A stretch of 46,037 nt of DNA from Deltaproteobacteria bacterium. Its GTDB lineage: Bacteria > Desulfobacterota > GWC2-55-46 > DRQE01. The stretch covers positions 1-46,037 of the forward strand of contig WGEY01000033.1 of NCBI GenBank assembly GCA_015492495.1, written 5' to 3'. Of the stretch, positions 23,682-32,772 are shown piece after piece. The notes beneath the pieces were generated by a model. That model did no database searches, was not told the origin of the DNA, and saw only the letters and a list, made by a program, of their open reading frames with translations. The translations under genes were made by a program, and so were the position numbers. How positions within the stretch are numbered: position 1 is the first letter of the stretch; the number at the start of each line of letters is the position of its first letter.

Positions 23682-24755
23682 ATGGAGCCCTTGGGCATAG
23701 CCGGCAGGATCGGCAACGGCATAAGGAAGACCATATGCGGCCTGGAAAATCTCATCCGCAGGGCATCCGGCGAATCGCTCAGACCGCGGTGGGTGGTCTT
23801 TGAGCTCACCGACAGGTGCAACTCCAGGTGCACGCATTGCAGTATCTGGAAGGGCAAGAGCAGAAAAGGCGAGCTGACGGCGGATGAAATAGAACAGGTC
23901 TTCAGTGACGGCCTTTTCAAGGATACGGAATACATTCAGGTCTCGGGCGGAGAACCAACGCTGAGGGACGACCTCGAAGAGGTCATCCTGAGAATACACA
24001 GGGCGCTGCCCGGCGCCACCATACAGTTGAGCACCAACGGGCTTCTGCCGGAAAAGGTGTTGAAGGTAGCCAGGGCTGCCTTAAAGAACGGGATCAACTT
24101 CTACGTCGGGGTCTCTCTCGACGGCATAGGCGAGGCGCACGACAGGATAAGAGGGATCAGGGGCAACTTCGATAAGGCCGACCGGCTGCTTCACGAGCTG
24201 GTCGCGCTCAGAAGTACCACCGGCGGCAGGCTCCATGTCTCTGCAGGCATTGTGGTATCGGACCTCACGCTCGAAAGCCTCGGGCCCGTAAGGGAGTACG
24301 CACGCAGGCTCGGCATAGAGCTCACCGAGGCATGGTACAACGAGTGCAGCTTCTACGGCAACGAGGGTGAGAACGCATTCAGCGCGAACCTGACCGATGC
24401 GATAAGGTCCCAGCCGCCCTCGCCGCTTAAGGAGCTCTGGCTCAGGGAGCTGGACGGAAGGCCCATCAAGTTCCCGTGCTTCGCCATGCATACCTTCTGC
24501 GTCATCAAGTGTAACGGCGATATCGTGCCGTGTCTGAACCTCTTCGATGAGTCGGCAGGTAACGTGAGGGAAATGACCCCGACGGAGATATGGCACAGCC
24601 CGGAGATGAAGAGGGTAAGGCAGAAGGTAAAGGACTGCCGTGGATGCCTGAACTCCTGGGGTGCAGGCTGGAGCCTTGAGACGAGCTATTACCAAAACCT
24701 CCTGTTCTATCTCAAACATCCGATCATCACCTTAAGGATGCTCCGTGAGGGTTGA
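23682..24755 (+). CDS. Radical-SAM protein with SPASM-like C-terminus
   Basis: 357 residues. The cluster motif is C46-x3-C50-x2-C53 (CNSRCTHC), followed by QVSGGEPTLRDD for SAM binding and VGVSLDGIGEAHDRIRG typical of the SPASM/Twitch group. Late cysteines (PCFAMHTFCVIKCNGDIVPC, then CRGC) can bind an auxiliary cluster. Such proteins modify peptides or small molecules; those in polysaccharide loci have no proven reaction. The start is ATG 23682 with GAGGAG upstream, four bases after the flippase stop. It may modify a sugar, a lipid carrier or a co-encoded peptide, but no small precursor peptide gene is seen beside it. Confidence 0.82.
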   Translation: MEPLGIAGRIGNGIRKTICGLENLIRRASGESLRPRWVVFELTDRCNSRCTHCSIWKGKSRKGELTADEIEQVFSDGLFKDTEYIQVSGGEPTLRDDLEEVILRIHRALPGATIQLSTNGLLPEKVLKVARAALKNGINFYVGVSLDGIGEAHDRIRGIRGNFDKADRLLHELVALRSTTGGRLHVSAGIVVSDLTLESLGPVREYARRLGIELTEAWYNECSFYGNEGENAFSANLTDAIRSQPPSPLKELWLRELDGRPIKFPCFAMHTFCVIKCNGDIVPCLNLFDESAGNVREMTPTEIWHSPEMKRVRQKVKDCRGCLNSWGAGWSLETSYYQNLLFYLKHPIITLRMLREG

Positions 24756-24758
24756 GTC

Positions 24759-25550
24759 ATGCTAAAGGGGATAACAAACTTTGTTTCAAGATATCTGTAT
24801 GCCGCAATGTCGTGCATCTACCTCTTTGCAGCGGGCTTCCTCTTCGTAAGGAACCGCCTGCTCATATACAAGATATCTTCACACTTCGGCTACCCGGAGG
24901 TCAACATCCCGGTGGTGGATCCCGCTTCAATCATCCCTTTGAAGAATCTGGAAGATTCCCCTGTACAGGTGCTCGAACCGATAGGAAGAGACGGTAACGT
25001 ATCAGCGGTTGAGCTGTTTATCATCAACCTTTTCATAAAGGCCATGAATCCTGTGAAGATCTTTGAGATGGGGACATTCGACGGCAGAACGACACTTAAT
25101 ATGGCCCGCAACTCTGCGGACCATGCCAGGATATGGACAATAGACCTGCCCAGAGAGAGGCTGGACAGCACCAAATTGCCCATCGTTCCTCTGGACAGGC
25201 AATTCATTGACAAACCATCGTCGGGCACATGCTTTGCGGGAAGAGAAGAAGAGAAAAAGATCACCCAGCTATACGGAGATACCGCCACATATGACTTCAG
25301 CCCCTTTTTCTCATCCATGGACCTCGTCTTCATCGATGCCTCGCATTCTTATGAGTATGTGTTGAACGACTCCAGAATAGCCCTGAAGCTGTTGAAGGAT
25401 AAAAAAGGGGTGATCATATGGCATGACTACATGATGTGGGAAGGTGTGACAAGGGCACTGAAAGAGCTCTATTCGACAGAACCGGAGTTCAAGGACATCA
25501 GACACATAGAGGGGACAAGCCTCGCTTGCCTCGTCAGGGGCTGGGGGTGA
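24759..25550 (+). CDS. Membrane-anchored class I SAM methyltransferase
   Basis: 263 residues. A hydrophobic stretch at about 15-33 would anchor it to the inner membrane. The Rossmann core shows motif I as IFEMGTFDGRTT, motif II as IWTIDLP, and LVFIDASHSYEYVLNDSRIALKLL followed by GVIIWHDY, which resembles the Methyltransf_24 group of polysaccharide clusters. It probably O-methylates a sugar. It starts three bases after the preceding radical-SAM gene. This gene and the next few are less GC-rich than the earlier cluster genes, as is usual for variable polysaccharide genes. Confidence 0.78.
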   Translation: MLKGITNFVSRYLYAAMSCIYLFAAGFLFVRNRLLIYKISSHFGYPEVNIPVVDPASIIPLKNLEDSPVQVLEPIGRDGNVSAVELFIINLFIKAMNPVKIFEMGTFDGRTTLNMARNSADHARIWTIDLPRERLDSTKLPIVPLDRQFIDKPSSGTCFAGREEEKKITQLYGDTATYDFSPFFSSMDLVFIDASHSYEYVLNDSRIALKLLKDKKGVIIWHDYMMWEGVTRALKELYSTEPEFKDIRHIEGTSLACLVRGWG

Positions 25551-25627
25551 GCCTGCCCGAAGACGCATATGCGCATGGATGAGCACATACTGAAAAACAC
25601 GTAAGGCGATTACGGAGGACAAGGGAT

Positions 25628-26278
25628 CTGCTTAAGAAGATATACCGCGAACTCATCGGAAAGTACAGCCTGGGCGGACTGCTCGCAAGGGAGCTCTCCG
25701 GACGCTGGACCATACTCGATGTGGGCTGCGGCCGGCACTCCTCGCTTACCGGCATAAACAAGGGGAGCCTTAAGGTCGGGCTCGACCACTACGAACCGTA
25801 CATACAGAGGAGCAGGCACGCAGGCGTTCACGACCATTACGTGATAGGCGATGCAAGGAGGCTGCCGTTCAGGACCGGCTCGTTCGACTGCGCGGTTGCA
25901 ACAGAGATACTCGAGCACATGGAAAAAAAGGACGGCGTGGAGATGATAGCCGAGATGGAGAGGGTCGCGAGGAAAAAGATAATACTGACCACCCCCAACG
26001 GCTTTCTGCCGACCGCACCCGGACCGGAGGATAACCCCGATGAGGAACACCTTTCGGGCTGGACCGCAGGCGAGCTCGAGGCCATGGGCTTCAAGGTATA
26101 CGGTTTCAGCGGCCCCAAGGGCCTGTGGACCATAAGGAACGGCCGGGCCGTGCTGCGGTTCGTTCCGCGCAGGCCGCATCTTCTCTCCGCGGTCGCCTCC
26201 GACTTAGCGGGCCTTTTCGTCCATAACAGGCCCGCCAGCGCGTTCCAGCTCTTCTTCGTAAAGGAGCTCAACGGCTGA
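25628..26278 (+). CDS. Class I SAM methyltransferase, start uncertain (CTG or frameshift)
   Basis: About 216 residues. Motif I is TILDVGCGRHSSL; a later DARRLPFRTGSFDCAVATEILEHM and KKIILTTPNG complete a Methyltransf_11-type core. Coding sequence clearly begins before the first in-frame GTG (25721, inside motif I). Upstream, no ATG, GTG or TTG exists in frame back to a stop at 25580. Two readings are possible: a CTG start at 25628, with GGAGG nine bases upstream, or an ATG at 25569 in another frame joined by a one-base slip in the A5 run at 25593-25597, which would give a plausible basic N-terminus. The gene lies in the polysaccharide operon and may methylate a sugar. Confidence 0.75.
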   Translation: MLKKIYRELIGKYSLGGLLARELSGRWTILDVGCGRHSSLTGINKGSLKVGLDHYEPYIQRSRHAGVHDHYVIGDARRLPFRTGSFDCAVATEILEHMEKKDGVEMIAEMERVARKKIILTTPNGFLPTAPGPEDNPDEEHLSGWTAGELEAMGFKVYGFSGPKGLWTIRNGRAVLRFVPRRPHLLSAVASDLAGLFVHNRPASAFQLFFVKELNG

Positions 26279-26280
26279 AG

Positions 26281-27366
26281 ATGAAAAAGCTCAAGGTGAC
26301 ATTCATATTGCCGGACGTGGACGTCTCGGGCGGGGTCAAGGCGGTCCTCGAATTCTCGAACCACCTCATATCGAGAGGACACGACGTGACGGTGGTCTAC
26401 CCGCTACTGCCCATGAGCGGGGGCGGGGGATGGTACAACCCCGGGGTCATGCTGAGAAGGGGACGCGGGCTCGGATCAAACATCCGTGCGGGCAACTCCG
26501 TCGACTGGTTCGACTACAGGGGCAACCTCGTGAGGGCCCCAACCCTTGCCGAAAAACATGTCCCGGACGGAGACGTCGTTGTGGCCACGTGGTGGGAGAC
26601 GGCGTACTACGTGAAGAGGTACGCAGGGAGCAAGGGGGAAAAGTTCTACCTGGTCCAGCACTACGAGGTATGGGGCGGGCCGAAGAAGGACGTGGACATG
26701 ACCTACAGGCTGGGGCTCTGGAATGTCGTCAACTCGAGCTGGCTCAAAGAGATCCTCGAAAAGGAGATAGGAGCGCCCGTCGAAGCGCTCGTGCCGCATG
26801 CGCCGGACCTGGACCAGTTCTACCCGGAGAGCCGAAGAGAAGGCTCGGACACCGTCCGGGTCCTCATACCGTACCGCGACATAGAGTGGAAGGGGATCGA
26901 GGACGGGGTGAGGGCCTTCGAGATCGCAAGGAAACGCCGCCCGGAGCTCCGGATGGTCATGTTCGGACCCCGCAGAGGCAGGGACGCGCCGGAGTACGCG
27001 GAGTTTCACGAGAACCCGTCGCGCGACGAGCTCAGAAGGATATACAACTCCTGCGATATATTCGTCTTTCCCAGCCGATGCGAGGGGTTCGGGATGCCTC
27101 CCATGGAGGCCATGGCCTGCCGGTGCGCCGTGGTCACGACAAGGGTCGGGGCGGTGCCGGACTACACCATAGACGGAGAGACCGCGCTCGTCTGTCCACC
27201 ACGCTCACCCGAGGCCATGGCCGAGTGCATCGTGAGGCTCGCAGAGGACGAAGGTCTGCGCACGAGGATAGCACAGGGAGGACACAGGCACATAACCTCC
27301 AACTTCAGCTGGGCCAGGTCCACGGAGATGCTCGAAGAGGTGTTTTTAAGGATACTTGAGAGATGA
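26281..27366 (+). CDS. GT4-family glycosyltransferase
   Basis: 361 residues with a GT-B fold. It opens LKVTFILPDVDVSGGVKAVLEF; the donor-binding signature is E-x7-E in SRCEGFGMPPMEAM, followed by RVGAVPDYTIDGETALV. No membrane segment; it should act at the cytosolic face of the inner membrane and use a nucleotide sugar with retention of configuration. Donor and acceptor are unknown. ATG 26281 comes two bases after the methyltransferase stop, and its own stop overlaps the next start (ATGA), so the genes are translationally coupled. Confidence 0.9.
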   Translation: MKKLKVTFILPDVDVSGGVKAVLEFSNHLISRGHDVTVVYPLLPMSGGGGWYNPGVMLRRGRGLGSNIRAGNSVDWFDYRGNLVRAPTLAEKHVPDGDVVVATWWETAYYVKRYAGSKGEKFYLVQHYEVWGGPKKDVDMTYRLGLWNVVNSSWLKEILEKEIGAPVEALVPHAPDLDQFYPESRREGSDTVRVLIPYRDIEWKGIEDGVRAFEIARKRRPELRMVMFGPRRGRDAPEYAEFHENPSRDELRRIYNSCDIFVFPSRCEGFGMPPMEAMACRCAVVTTRVGAVPDYTIDGETALVCPPRSPEAMAECIVRLAEDEGLRTRIAQGGHRHITSNFSWARSTEMLEEVFLRILER

Positions 27367-28325
27367 GAAAAGAACCGCTTGTATCCGTGATAATACCCTG
27401 CTACAACGGGGAGCGGTTCATCCGCGGCGCCATAGAGAGCGTCATCGCACAATCATACGAAAACTGGGAGCTCATCGTGGTCAACGACGCCTCCACGGAC
27501 GCATCGGGCGACATCGTTAGGGAATATACGCGCGACAACAGGATAAGGCTCATTGAAAACGAACGTAACACCGGCATACCGGGGACGAAGAACAGGGGGG
27601 TTCTGGCATCGAGGGGTGAGTACATCGCGTTCCTCGACCAGGACGACCTGTGGATGACGGAGAAGCTCGCCCTGCAGATAGAGGCGTTCGAAGGGAACGA
27701 GGGGATCGGGGTTGTGTGCACGGGCATGATATTCACCGACGAAGACCTCAATCAAGTGAACATATTCCCGGGCTTCGACGATTCGGATCAGAGAGGGATG
27801 CTCAAGAACCTCTACATTGCCCCGATAAACTCCTCGAGCATCATGATGATACGGCGTGACTGTGCGGCCGCAAGCGGACCGTTCGACGAATCGCTCAAGG
27901 GCTGGGACGACTACGAGCTCCTGATGCGGCTCGCCACAGGCTGGCGCGTTGCGTACGTTAAAAAGCCGCTCGTAAAAAAAAGGCTTCACCGTTCGAGCGC
28001 GCAACGCTCGAGCGATGTCATCGAAGAGACCGAAAGGGTCTTCGAGAAGATACTCGAGCTGCACCCCTTTCTCGCCCGGTACAGGGACGAAAGGGAAGCA
28101 GCCCACCTCTTCAACGAATCGGTCGTCCTCATGGGTGAAGGACGGAAAGAGACCGCCCGCAGGATGATCAGGAGGTGCATCGGGCTCAAACCCCTGCAAG
28201 CGAGGAACTGGGTCCTCTACCTCATATCCATGCTCCCGGGCCGCTCCCCGGCAAGGGTGGTAGAGGCCGTCTTCCGCGCAACCGGCAGGACAAAACTCAT
28301 CCTACACAGACGGAGGTACGCATGA
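27363..28325 (+). CDS. GT2-family glycosyltransferase
   Basis: 320 residues with a GT-A fold: VSVIIPCYNGERFI, VNDASTDASGD, and the metal-binding region FLDQDDLWM. A KGWDDYELLMRLA motif closes the catalytic part and the basic C-terminal third is helical without clear membrane spans. It adds one sugar to the growing repeat unit. The start overlaps the previous stop and its stop overlaps the epimerase start, both as ATGA. Specificity is unknown. Confidence 0.9.
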   Translation: MRKEPLVSVIIPCYNGERFIRGAIESVIAQSYENWELIVVNDASTDASGDIVREYTRDNRIRLIENERNTGIPGTKNRGVLASRGEYIAFLDQDDLWMTEKLALQIEAFEGNEGIGVVCTGMIFTDEDLNQVNIFPGFDDSDQRGMLKNLYIAPINSSSIMMIRRDCAAASGPFDESLKGWDDYELLMRLATGWRVAYVKKPLVKKRLHRSSAQRSSDVIEETERVFEKILELHPFLARYRDEREAAHLFNESVVLMGEGRKETARRMIRRCIGLKPLQARNWVLYLISMLPGRSPARVVEAVFRATGRTKLILHRRRYA

Positions 28326-29275
28326 AGATACTGGTAACCGGAGGGGCGGGGTTCATCGGGTCGAACGTGGTCGATCTTTACGTAAGGGAAGGGCACGAGG
28401 TCGTGGTCGTGGACGATCTCTCCTCGGGCAAGGAGGAGAATCTGAACCCCAAGGCCCGGTTCTACAGATGCGACATACGCTCCGCAGAGATGAGAAAGAT
28501 CCTTGAGACCGAAAGGCCCGACGTGGTAAACCACCACGCGGCCCAGATATCCGTACCCGCTTCGGTCGAGGACCCGGTCTTCGACCTGGATATAAACGTC
28601 CGGGGGTTCTTGAACGTCATCGAGGCCGCAAGGACCGCGGGGGTGCGCAAGGTCATATTCATATCATCGGGCGGGGCGATCTACGGGGAGGCGGAGGAGT
28701 ATCCCACGGGCGAAGACTACAGGCCGAAGCCCCTCTCGCCGTACGCCATAACAAAGTCCGTTGCAGAGGACTACCTCTTCTTCTACAACCACACCTACGG
28801 GCTCGACTACACGGTGCTCAGGTATTCGAACATCTACGGACCGCGCCAGATCCCCCACGGCGAGGCCGGGGTGGTGGCGATATTCATGGACAGGCTCATA
28901 CAGAGAAGGCCCTGTACCGTATACCGCTTCCCGGAAGATCCGCGGGGGATGCTGCGGGACTACTGCTACGTGGGGGATGTGGCGAGGGCGAACCTCGCGG
29001 CCCTTGAAAGGGGCAGCCTCGGGGCGTTCAACATAGCGACAGGCATCGCCACGCACACGCTCGATCTCTTCAACACCATCTACGATGAGCTGAAGAAGAG
29101 GGTCCCGGACCTTCCCCCCTCTCTCGGGGAACCTGACACTGGACCTGCAAGGCCGGGCGACATAAAGAGGAGCTGCCTCAGGATAGAAAGGGCCCGTGAG
29201 GGCCTCGGCTGGAGCCCCGAGGTCCCGCTCGAGGAGGGGATAAGGCGTACCCTCTCCTGGAGGCTCGGGGCATAG
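28322..29275 (+). CDS. NAD-dependent epimerase, UDP-glucose 4-epimerase-like (extended SDR)
   Basis: 317 residues. GGAGFIG (7-13) binds NAD; the catalytic triad is S116 in ISSGGAIYG plus Y141 and K145 in SPYAITK. The RYSNIYGPRQ and DYCYVGDVARAN blocks are those of GalE-like 4-epimerases. It would interconvert UDP-Glc/UDP-Gal, the N-acetyl forms, or a uronic acid made by the upstream dehydrogenase. The ATGA overlap with the preceding transferase sets the start. A small insertion region around PRPGDIKRSCLRIERA is typical of the family. Confidence 0.88.
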   Translation: MKILVTGGAGFIGSNVVDLYVREGHEVVVVDDLSSGKEENLNPKARFYRCDIRSAEMRKILETERPDVVNHHAAQISVPASVEDPVFDLDINVRGFLNVIEAARTAGVRKVIFISSGGAIYGEAEEYPTGEDYRPKPLSPYAITKSVAEDYLFFYNHTYGLDYTVLRYSNIYGPRQIPHGEAGVVAIFMDRLIQRRPCTVYRFPEDPRGMLRDYCYVGDVARANLAALERGSLGAFNIATGIATHTLDLFNTIYDELKKRVPDLPPSLGEPDTGPARPGDIKRSCLRIERAREGLGWSPEVPLEEGIRRTLSWRLGA

Positions 29276-29287
29276 ACGATACGTGCC

Positions 29288-30220
29288 ATGAACAGAGATG
29301 ACAAAAGACCGCTCGTCTCCATCATAACCCCGTCATACAACCAGGGGGAATACATAGAGGAGACGATAAGGAGCGTGCTTTCGCAGGACTACCCCAGGAT
29401 AGAGCTCATAGTCGTTGACGGCGGCTCCACGGACAATACGCTCGATGTGCTCAGAAGATACGGGGAAAGGCTCAGGTGGGTGTCCGAAAGGGACAGGGGG
29501 CAGTCCGACGCCATAAACAAGGGGGCAGCGATGGCCTCCGGCGAGATCCTGGCCTGGCTGAACTCGGATGACACCTACCTCGAGGGCGCCGTAAGGAAGG
29601 CCGTCGAGTTCTTCGACTCCCACCCCGACGTAGGGGTGGTGTACGGCAAGAGCTACTACACGGACCCTTCTGGCAGGGTGGTGGGTGAATACCCAGTGGC
29701 CCCCTTCGACCCGGGGAGGCTTGCGGTTACGAACTTCATCTGCCAGCCGTCCACCTTCTTCAGAAAGATGGTATGGGATGCCGTAGGCGGCCTGGACCTC
29801 TCGCTCCATTACGCAATGGACTACGACCTCTGGATACGGATGGCGGCACAGGCGGACTTCGGCTACCTGGACGAGTTCCTCTCCACCTACAGGCTCCACG
29901 GCCAGTCGAAGACCGTCTCCCCGGCCCACGCCCTCTCGCTGCAGCGCGAGATCCTCGATACCGTGGTGAGGCACTACAGATGGGCCCCGGCGAACAGGGT
30001 CTACGGGTACTGCCACCACCTCGCAGAGTACATGCTGCCCGGAGGGCTTGCGAGGATAAAGACGCTTACGGTCCTTTTATCGCTCATGCTCCTGCCCATA
30101 AAGTATATGATCTCAAACAGGGGAATGGTAAGGATCGAAGACGTGAAGATGATAACGCCCGGGAACATGAAAAAGCTCTTCAAGGACTGGATAGAGGTCT
30201 CAACGGGATACCGGCCATGA
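29288..30220 (+). CDS. GT2-family glycosyltransferase
   Basis: 310 residues: SIITPSYNQGEYIEETI, VVDGGSTDNT, then ILAWLNSDDTYLEG as the metal-binding motif, and MDYDLWIRMA in the acceptor region. The LNSDDTY and ICQPSTFFRK forms are typical of capsule and O-antigen transferases. A moderately hydrophobic stretch near 255-275 may associate with the membrane. Its stop overlaps the next ATG (ATGA). Sugar specificity unknown. Confidence 0.9.
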   Translation: MNRDDKRPLVSIITPSYNQGEYIEETIRSVLSQDYPRIELIVVDGGSTDNTLDVLRRYGERLRWVSERDRGQSDAINKGAAMASGEILAWLNSDDTYLEGAVRKAVEFFDSHPDVGVVYGKSYYTDPSGRVVGEYPVAPFDPGRLAVTNFICQPSTFFRKMVWDAVGGLDLSLHYAMDYDLWIRMAAQADFGYLDEFLSTYRLHGQSKTVSPAHALSLQREILDTVVRHYRWAPANRVYGYCHHLAEYMLPGGLARIKTLTVLLSLMLLPIKYMISNRGMVRIEDVKMITPGNMKKLFKDWIEVSTGYRP

Positions 30221-31344
30221 AGATAGCCGAGGTAGTGGCCACATTTCCTCCACACCACGGCGGCATGGGTTACGTGTGCTTTTACAATGCAATGGAGCTC
30301 GCCCGCAGGGGGCACGACGTGACGGTATTCACGCTCGACCGGGGGCAGGCCCCTCTCGGCAACGCTCCAGGAGGATTCAGGGTGAAGAGGCTCAGGACCC
30401 CTCTTTCCATGGGCGACGGGGGAATTGTGCCGCAGCTCTTCACGCTCACGAAGGGCTTCGACGTGGTGCACCTGCACTACCCGTTCTACGGGGGGGCTGA
30501 GTACGTGTACCTCGCCTCGCTCCTGAGGGGACAGAGGTACCTTCTAACCTATCACATGGACGTATACGGCGACACCCCGTTGAAGAACGCGATAATACGG
30601 ACCTACGAGGCGGTCTTCATGAAGAGGATCATAAGGGGGGCCGCCCTCGTCGGGGCGCTTACGCCCGAGCACATAAAAAGCTCCAAGGCAGCCCGGTTCA
30701 TCGACTGGAAGAGGGTCGTGGAGATGCCCAACGGTGTTGACACCGAGAGGTTCAGCCCCGGCCGAAGGGATGCCTCGCTCGTAAAGAAGTACGGCCTCGA
30801 AGAGAGGACCGTCGCACTCTTCGTCGGGAACCTCCAGCCCTTCAAGGGGCTCCACCTCCTCATGGAGGCCGTCTCGAGGACAAGGAAAAGGGATCTCGTC
30901 CTCCTCGTCGTTGGCGGTGGATACGGAGAGAGGGAGTACAGACGCCGGGTCCGGGAGATGGGGCTCGATGACAGGGTGATATTCGCAGGACCCAAGTCCC
31001 GGGATCTCCCGGAACACTACAGGCTCGGCGACTTCCTGGTCCTGCCCTCGACCCACTCGGAGGCCTTCCCCCTGGTGGTGCTCGAGGCCATGGCCTCGGG
31101 GATACCGGCCATAGTCTCCTCACTCCCGGGCCCGTCCGGGCTCGTAAGAGAGGGTAAAGACGGCCTTGTAGTAAGGGTCGGGGATGTTGAGGACCTTAGG
31201 GAGAAGATCGAGTACCTGGCAGGTAATACCGGTATACGAAGCGCCATGGGGCGCGAGGCGAGGAAAAAGGTCGTCGAGAGATACGGCTGGAAAAGCATAG
31301 GTGATCGGCTGGAGTCAACCCTCATGCGGCTCTGCGCACCCTGA
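30217..31344 (+). CDS. GT4-family glycosyltransferase
   Basis: 375 residues, GT-B fold. It begins KIAEVVATFPPHHGGMGYV with the glycine-rich acceptor loop; VGNLQPFKGLHLL, and the E-x7-E signature in HSEAFPLVVLEAM mark the donor domain. It is coupled to the preceding gene by an ATGA overlap, which sets the start at 30217. It is presumed to add a sugar to the lipid-linked repeat unit in the cytosol. Donor unknown. Confidence 0.9.
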   Translation: MKIAEVVATFPPHHGGMGYVCFYNAMELARRGHDVTVFTLDRGQAPLGNAPGGFRVKRLRTPLSMGDGGIVPQLFTLTKGFDVVHLHYPFYGGAEYVYLASLLRGQRYLLTYHMDVYGDTPLKNAIIRTYEAVFMKRIIRGAALVGALTPEHIKSSKAARFIDWKRVVEMPNGVDTERFSPGRRDASLVKKYGLEERTVALFVGNLQPFKGLHLLMEAVSRTRKRDLVLLVVGGGYGEREYRRRVREMGLDDRVIFAGPKSRDLPEHYRLGDFLVLPSTHSEAFPLVVLEAMASGIPAIVSSLPGPSGLVREGKDGLVVRVGDVEDLREKIEYLAGNTGIRSAMGREARKKVVERYGWKSIGDRLESTLMRLCAP

Positions 31345-31416
31345 GGCATAACGGCCCGGGACGGGTGGCGGGCGATCGATGATCCCCGAGGGAGGCTTCA
31401 AAGGGATATCCAAGTG

Positions 31417-32484
31417 ATGAAGAACGTCTTTGAAAACGAATATCCGCCAGTGACGATAGTAATACCCATGTACAACGCCGAAAGGCACATCAGGGAGGTA
31501 GTCCGGGCCGTCTTCGGCCAGGACTACCCCGGCGAGGTGGAGGTGATCGTCGTCAACGACGGCTCGACGGACAACTCCCTCGAGGTGGTCCGGAGCATCC
31601 AGAAGGAAGGGGGGCGTTCGTCTCTCAAGGTGATGGACCAGCCCAACCAGGGCGCGGTCGGGGCCACGAACAACGGATTCAAGGCCGCGAAGTATGATAT
31701 CATATGTTCCGTGGACTCCGACGTGGTCCTCCGGCCCGACTGGCTCAGGAAGGTCGTCGAGGAGTTCTCGGACCCAAAGGTCGGGGCGGTCCAGGGCTAC
31801 TACGCAACCCCCATCGGCGTCTCATTCTGGGCGAGGATGATGGGTTATGACGTCGAGGCCAGATACGACTCGATACGCAGCAAGTACGTGACCCAGGTCT
31901 GCACCGGGGATACGGCCTACAGGAGGGAGGCCTTGGAGAAGGTGGGGCTCTTTGATCCGCAGTTCGAGTACGGTTACGACAATGACATGAGTTACAGGCT
32001 CCTCAAGGCGGGCTACAGGCTCGTTTTCAGGAGGGACGCCGTCTGTGACCACTACTGGAAGGCTGACCTCGCGGGCTACATCAAACAGCAGTACCGCTCC
32101 GCATACGGCAGAATGCAACTTGTGAGAAAACACAGCGAAAGGATAACCGGGGACAGCTTCTCCGGGCTCAGGATGATCATGCAGGTGCCGCTTACCCTGC
32201 TCTTTTTTGCGCTGCTTGTACTGTCCACCGGTTCGGCCGTGTTCTTCACACCCCGTAGCGGCTGGTACCTTCTTGTAGCGGCGCTGTTCGTCTTGGGGGT
32301 CGTACTAGCCGACAGGTTCGCGTTTGCAGCCGGTGTATACAGGAAACAAAAAGATCCCGGCGTCCTCTTGATGCCCTTCGTGCATCTTCTGCGGAACGCT
32401 GTATGGTGCGCGGCCTTCCTCGGGTGGATCGTCGGCAGGAGTGGAAACCATGGCAAAAGGAAGGTGGAACAGGGGAATCCATGA
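31417..32484 (+). CDS. GT2-family glycosyltransferase with C-terminal membrane helices
   Basis: 355 residues from ATG 31417; the GTG immediately before it could also serve, with AAGGGA upstream. The catalytic domain has VTIVIPMYNAERHI, VVNDGSTDNS, the metal-binding SVDSDVVL and a CTGDTAYRREA block. After about residue 250 come three hydrophobic segments, so it is an inner-membrane enzyme like processive or lipid-acceptor GT2 proteins. It is separated from the preceding gene by 72 bases and followed by a repeat-filled gap, which may end the coupled run of genes. Confidence 0.9.
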   Translation: MKNVFENEYPPVTIVIPMYNAERHIREVVRAVFGQDYPGEVEVIVVNDGSTDNSLEVVRSIQKEGGRSSLKVMDQPNQGAVGATNNGFKAAKYDIICSVDSDVVLRPDWLRKVVEEFSDPKVGAVQGYYATPIGVSFWARMMGYDVEARYDSIRSKYVTQVCTGDTAYRREALEKVGLFDPQFEYGYDNDMSYRLLKAGYRLVFRRDAVCDHYWKADLAGYIKQQYRSAYGRMQLVRKHSERITGDSFSGLRMIMQVPLTLLFFALLVLSTGSAVFFTPRSGWYLLVAALFVLGVVLADRFAFAAGVYRKQKDPGVLLMPFVHLLRNAVWCAAFLGWIVGRSGNHGKRKVEQGNP

Positions 32485-32513
32485 TCAAGGAAACCCTGAT
32501 TTGTTGCCCGTCT

Positions 32514-32696
32514 CGCCATTGCAAGCGGAGCGAAGCGGTCCCAGATAGCTTCACCGGTTCATGCAACACGGGATCGCTTCGGGCCTTCGGCCCTCGCGAT
32601 GACATTAAGGAGGCGTCATCGCGGTGAAGCACCGAAAGGGAAGTCGTGCACGGCGACCTTGCGAATCGCCATCGCAAGCGGAGCGAAGCGATCTCC
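32514..32696. repeat. Cluster of degenerate REP/MITE-like repeats
   Basis: Two direct copies of CGCCATYGCAAGCGGAGCGA followed by AGCG (32514-32540 and 32667-32696) flank an inverted copy with GATCGCTTCGGGCCTTCGGC (32570-32604) and a weaker copy beginning CGTCATCGCGG (32613-32640). The unit resembles the widespread short element built on GAGCGAAGC-type cores. Adjacent opposite copies can form a long hairpin. The gap carries no credible gene. Confidence 0.7.
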
Positions 32697-32772
32697 AAGC
32701 GCCTGTTTTCTTGAAGATGAGATGCCTTTCTTCCATTCGCGACGATGTAAAAAGGAGAGTAGAACCGAGACC

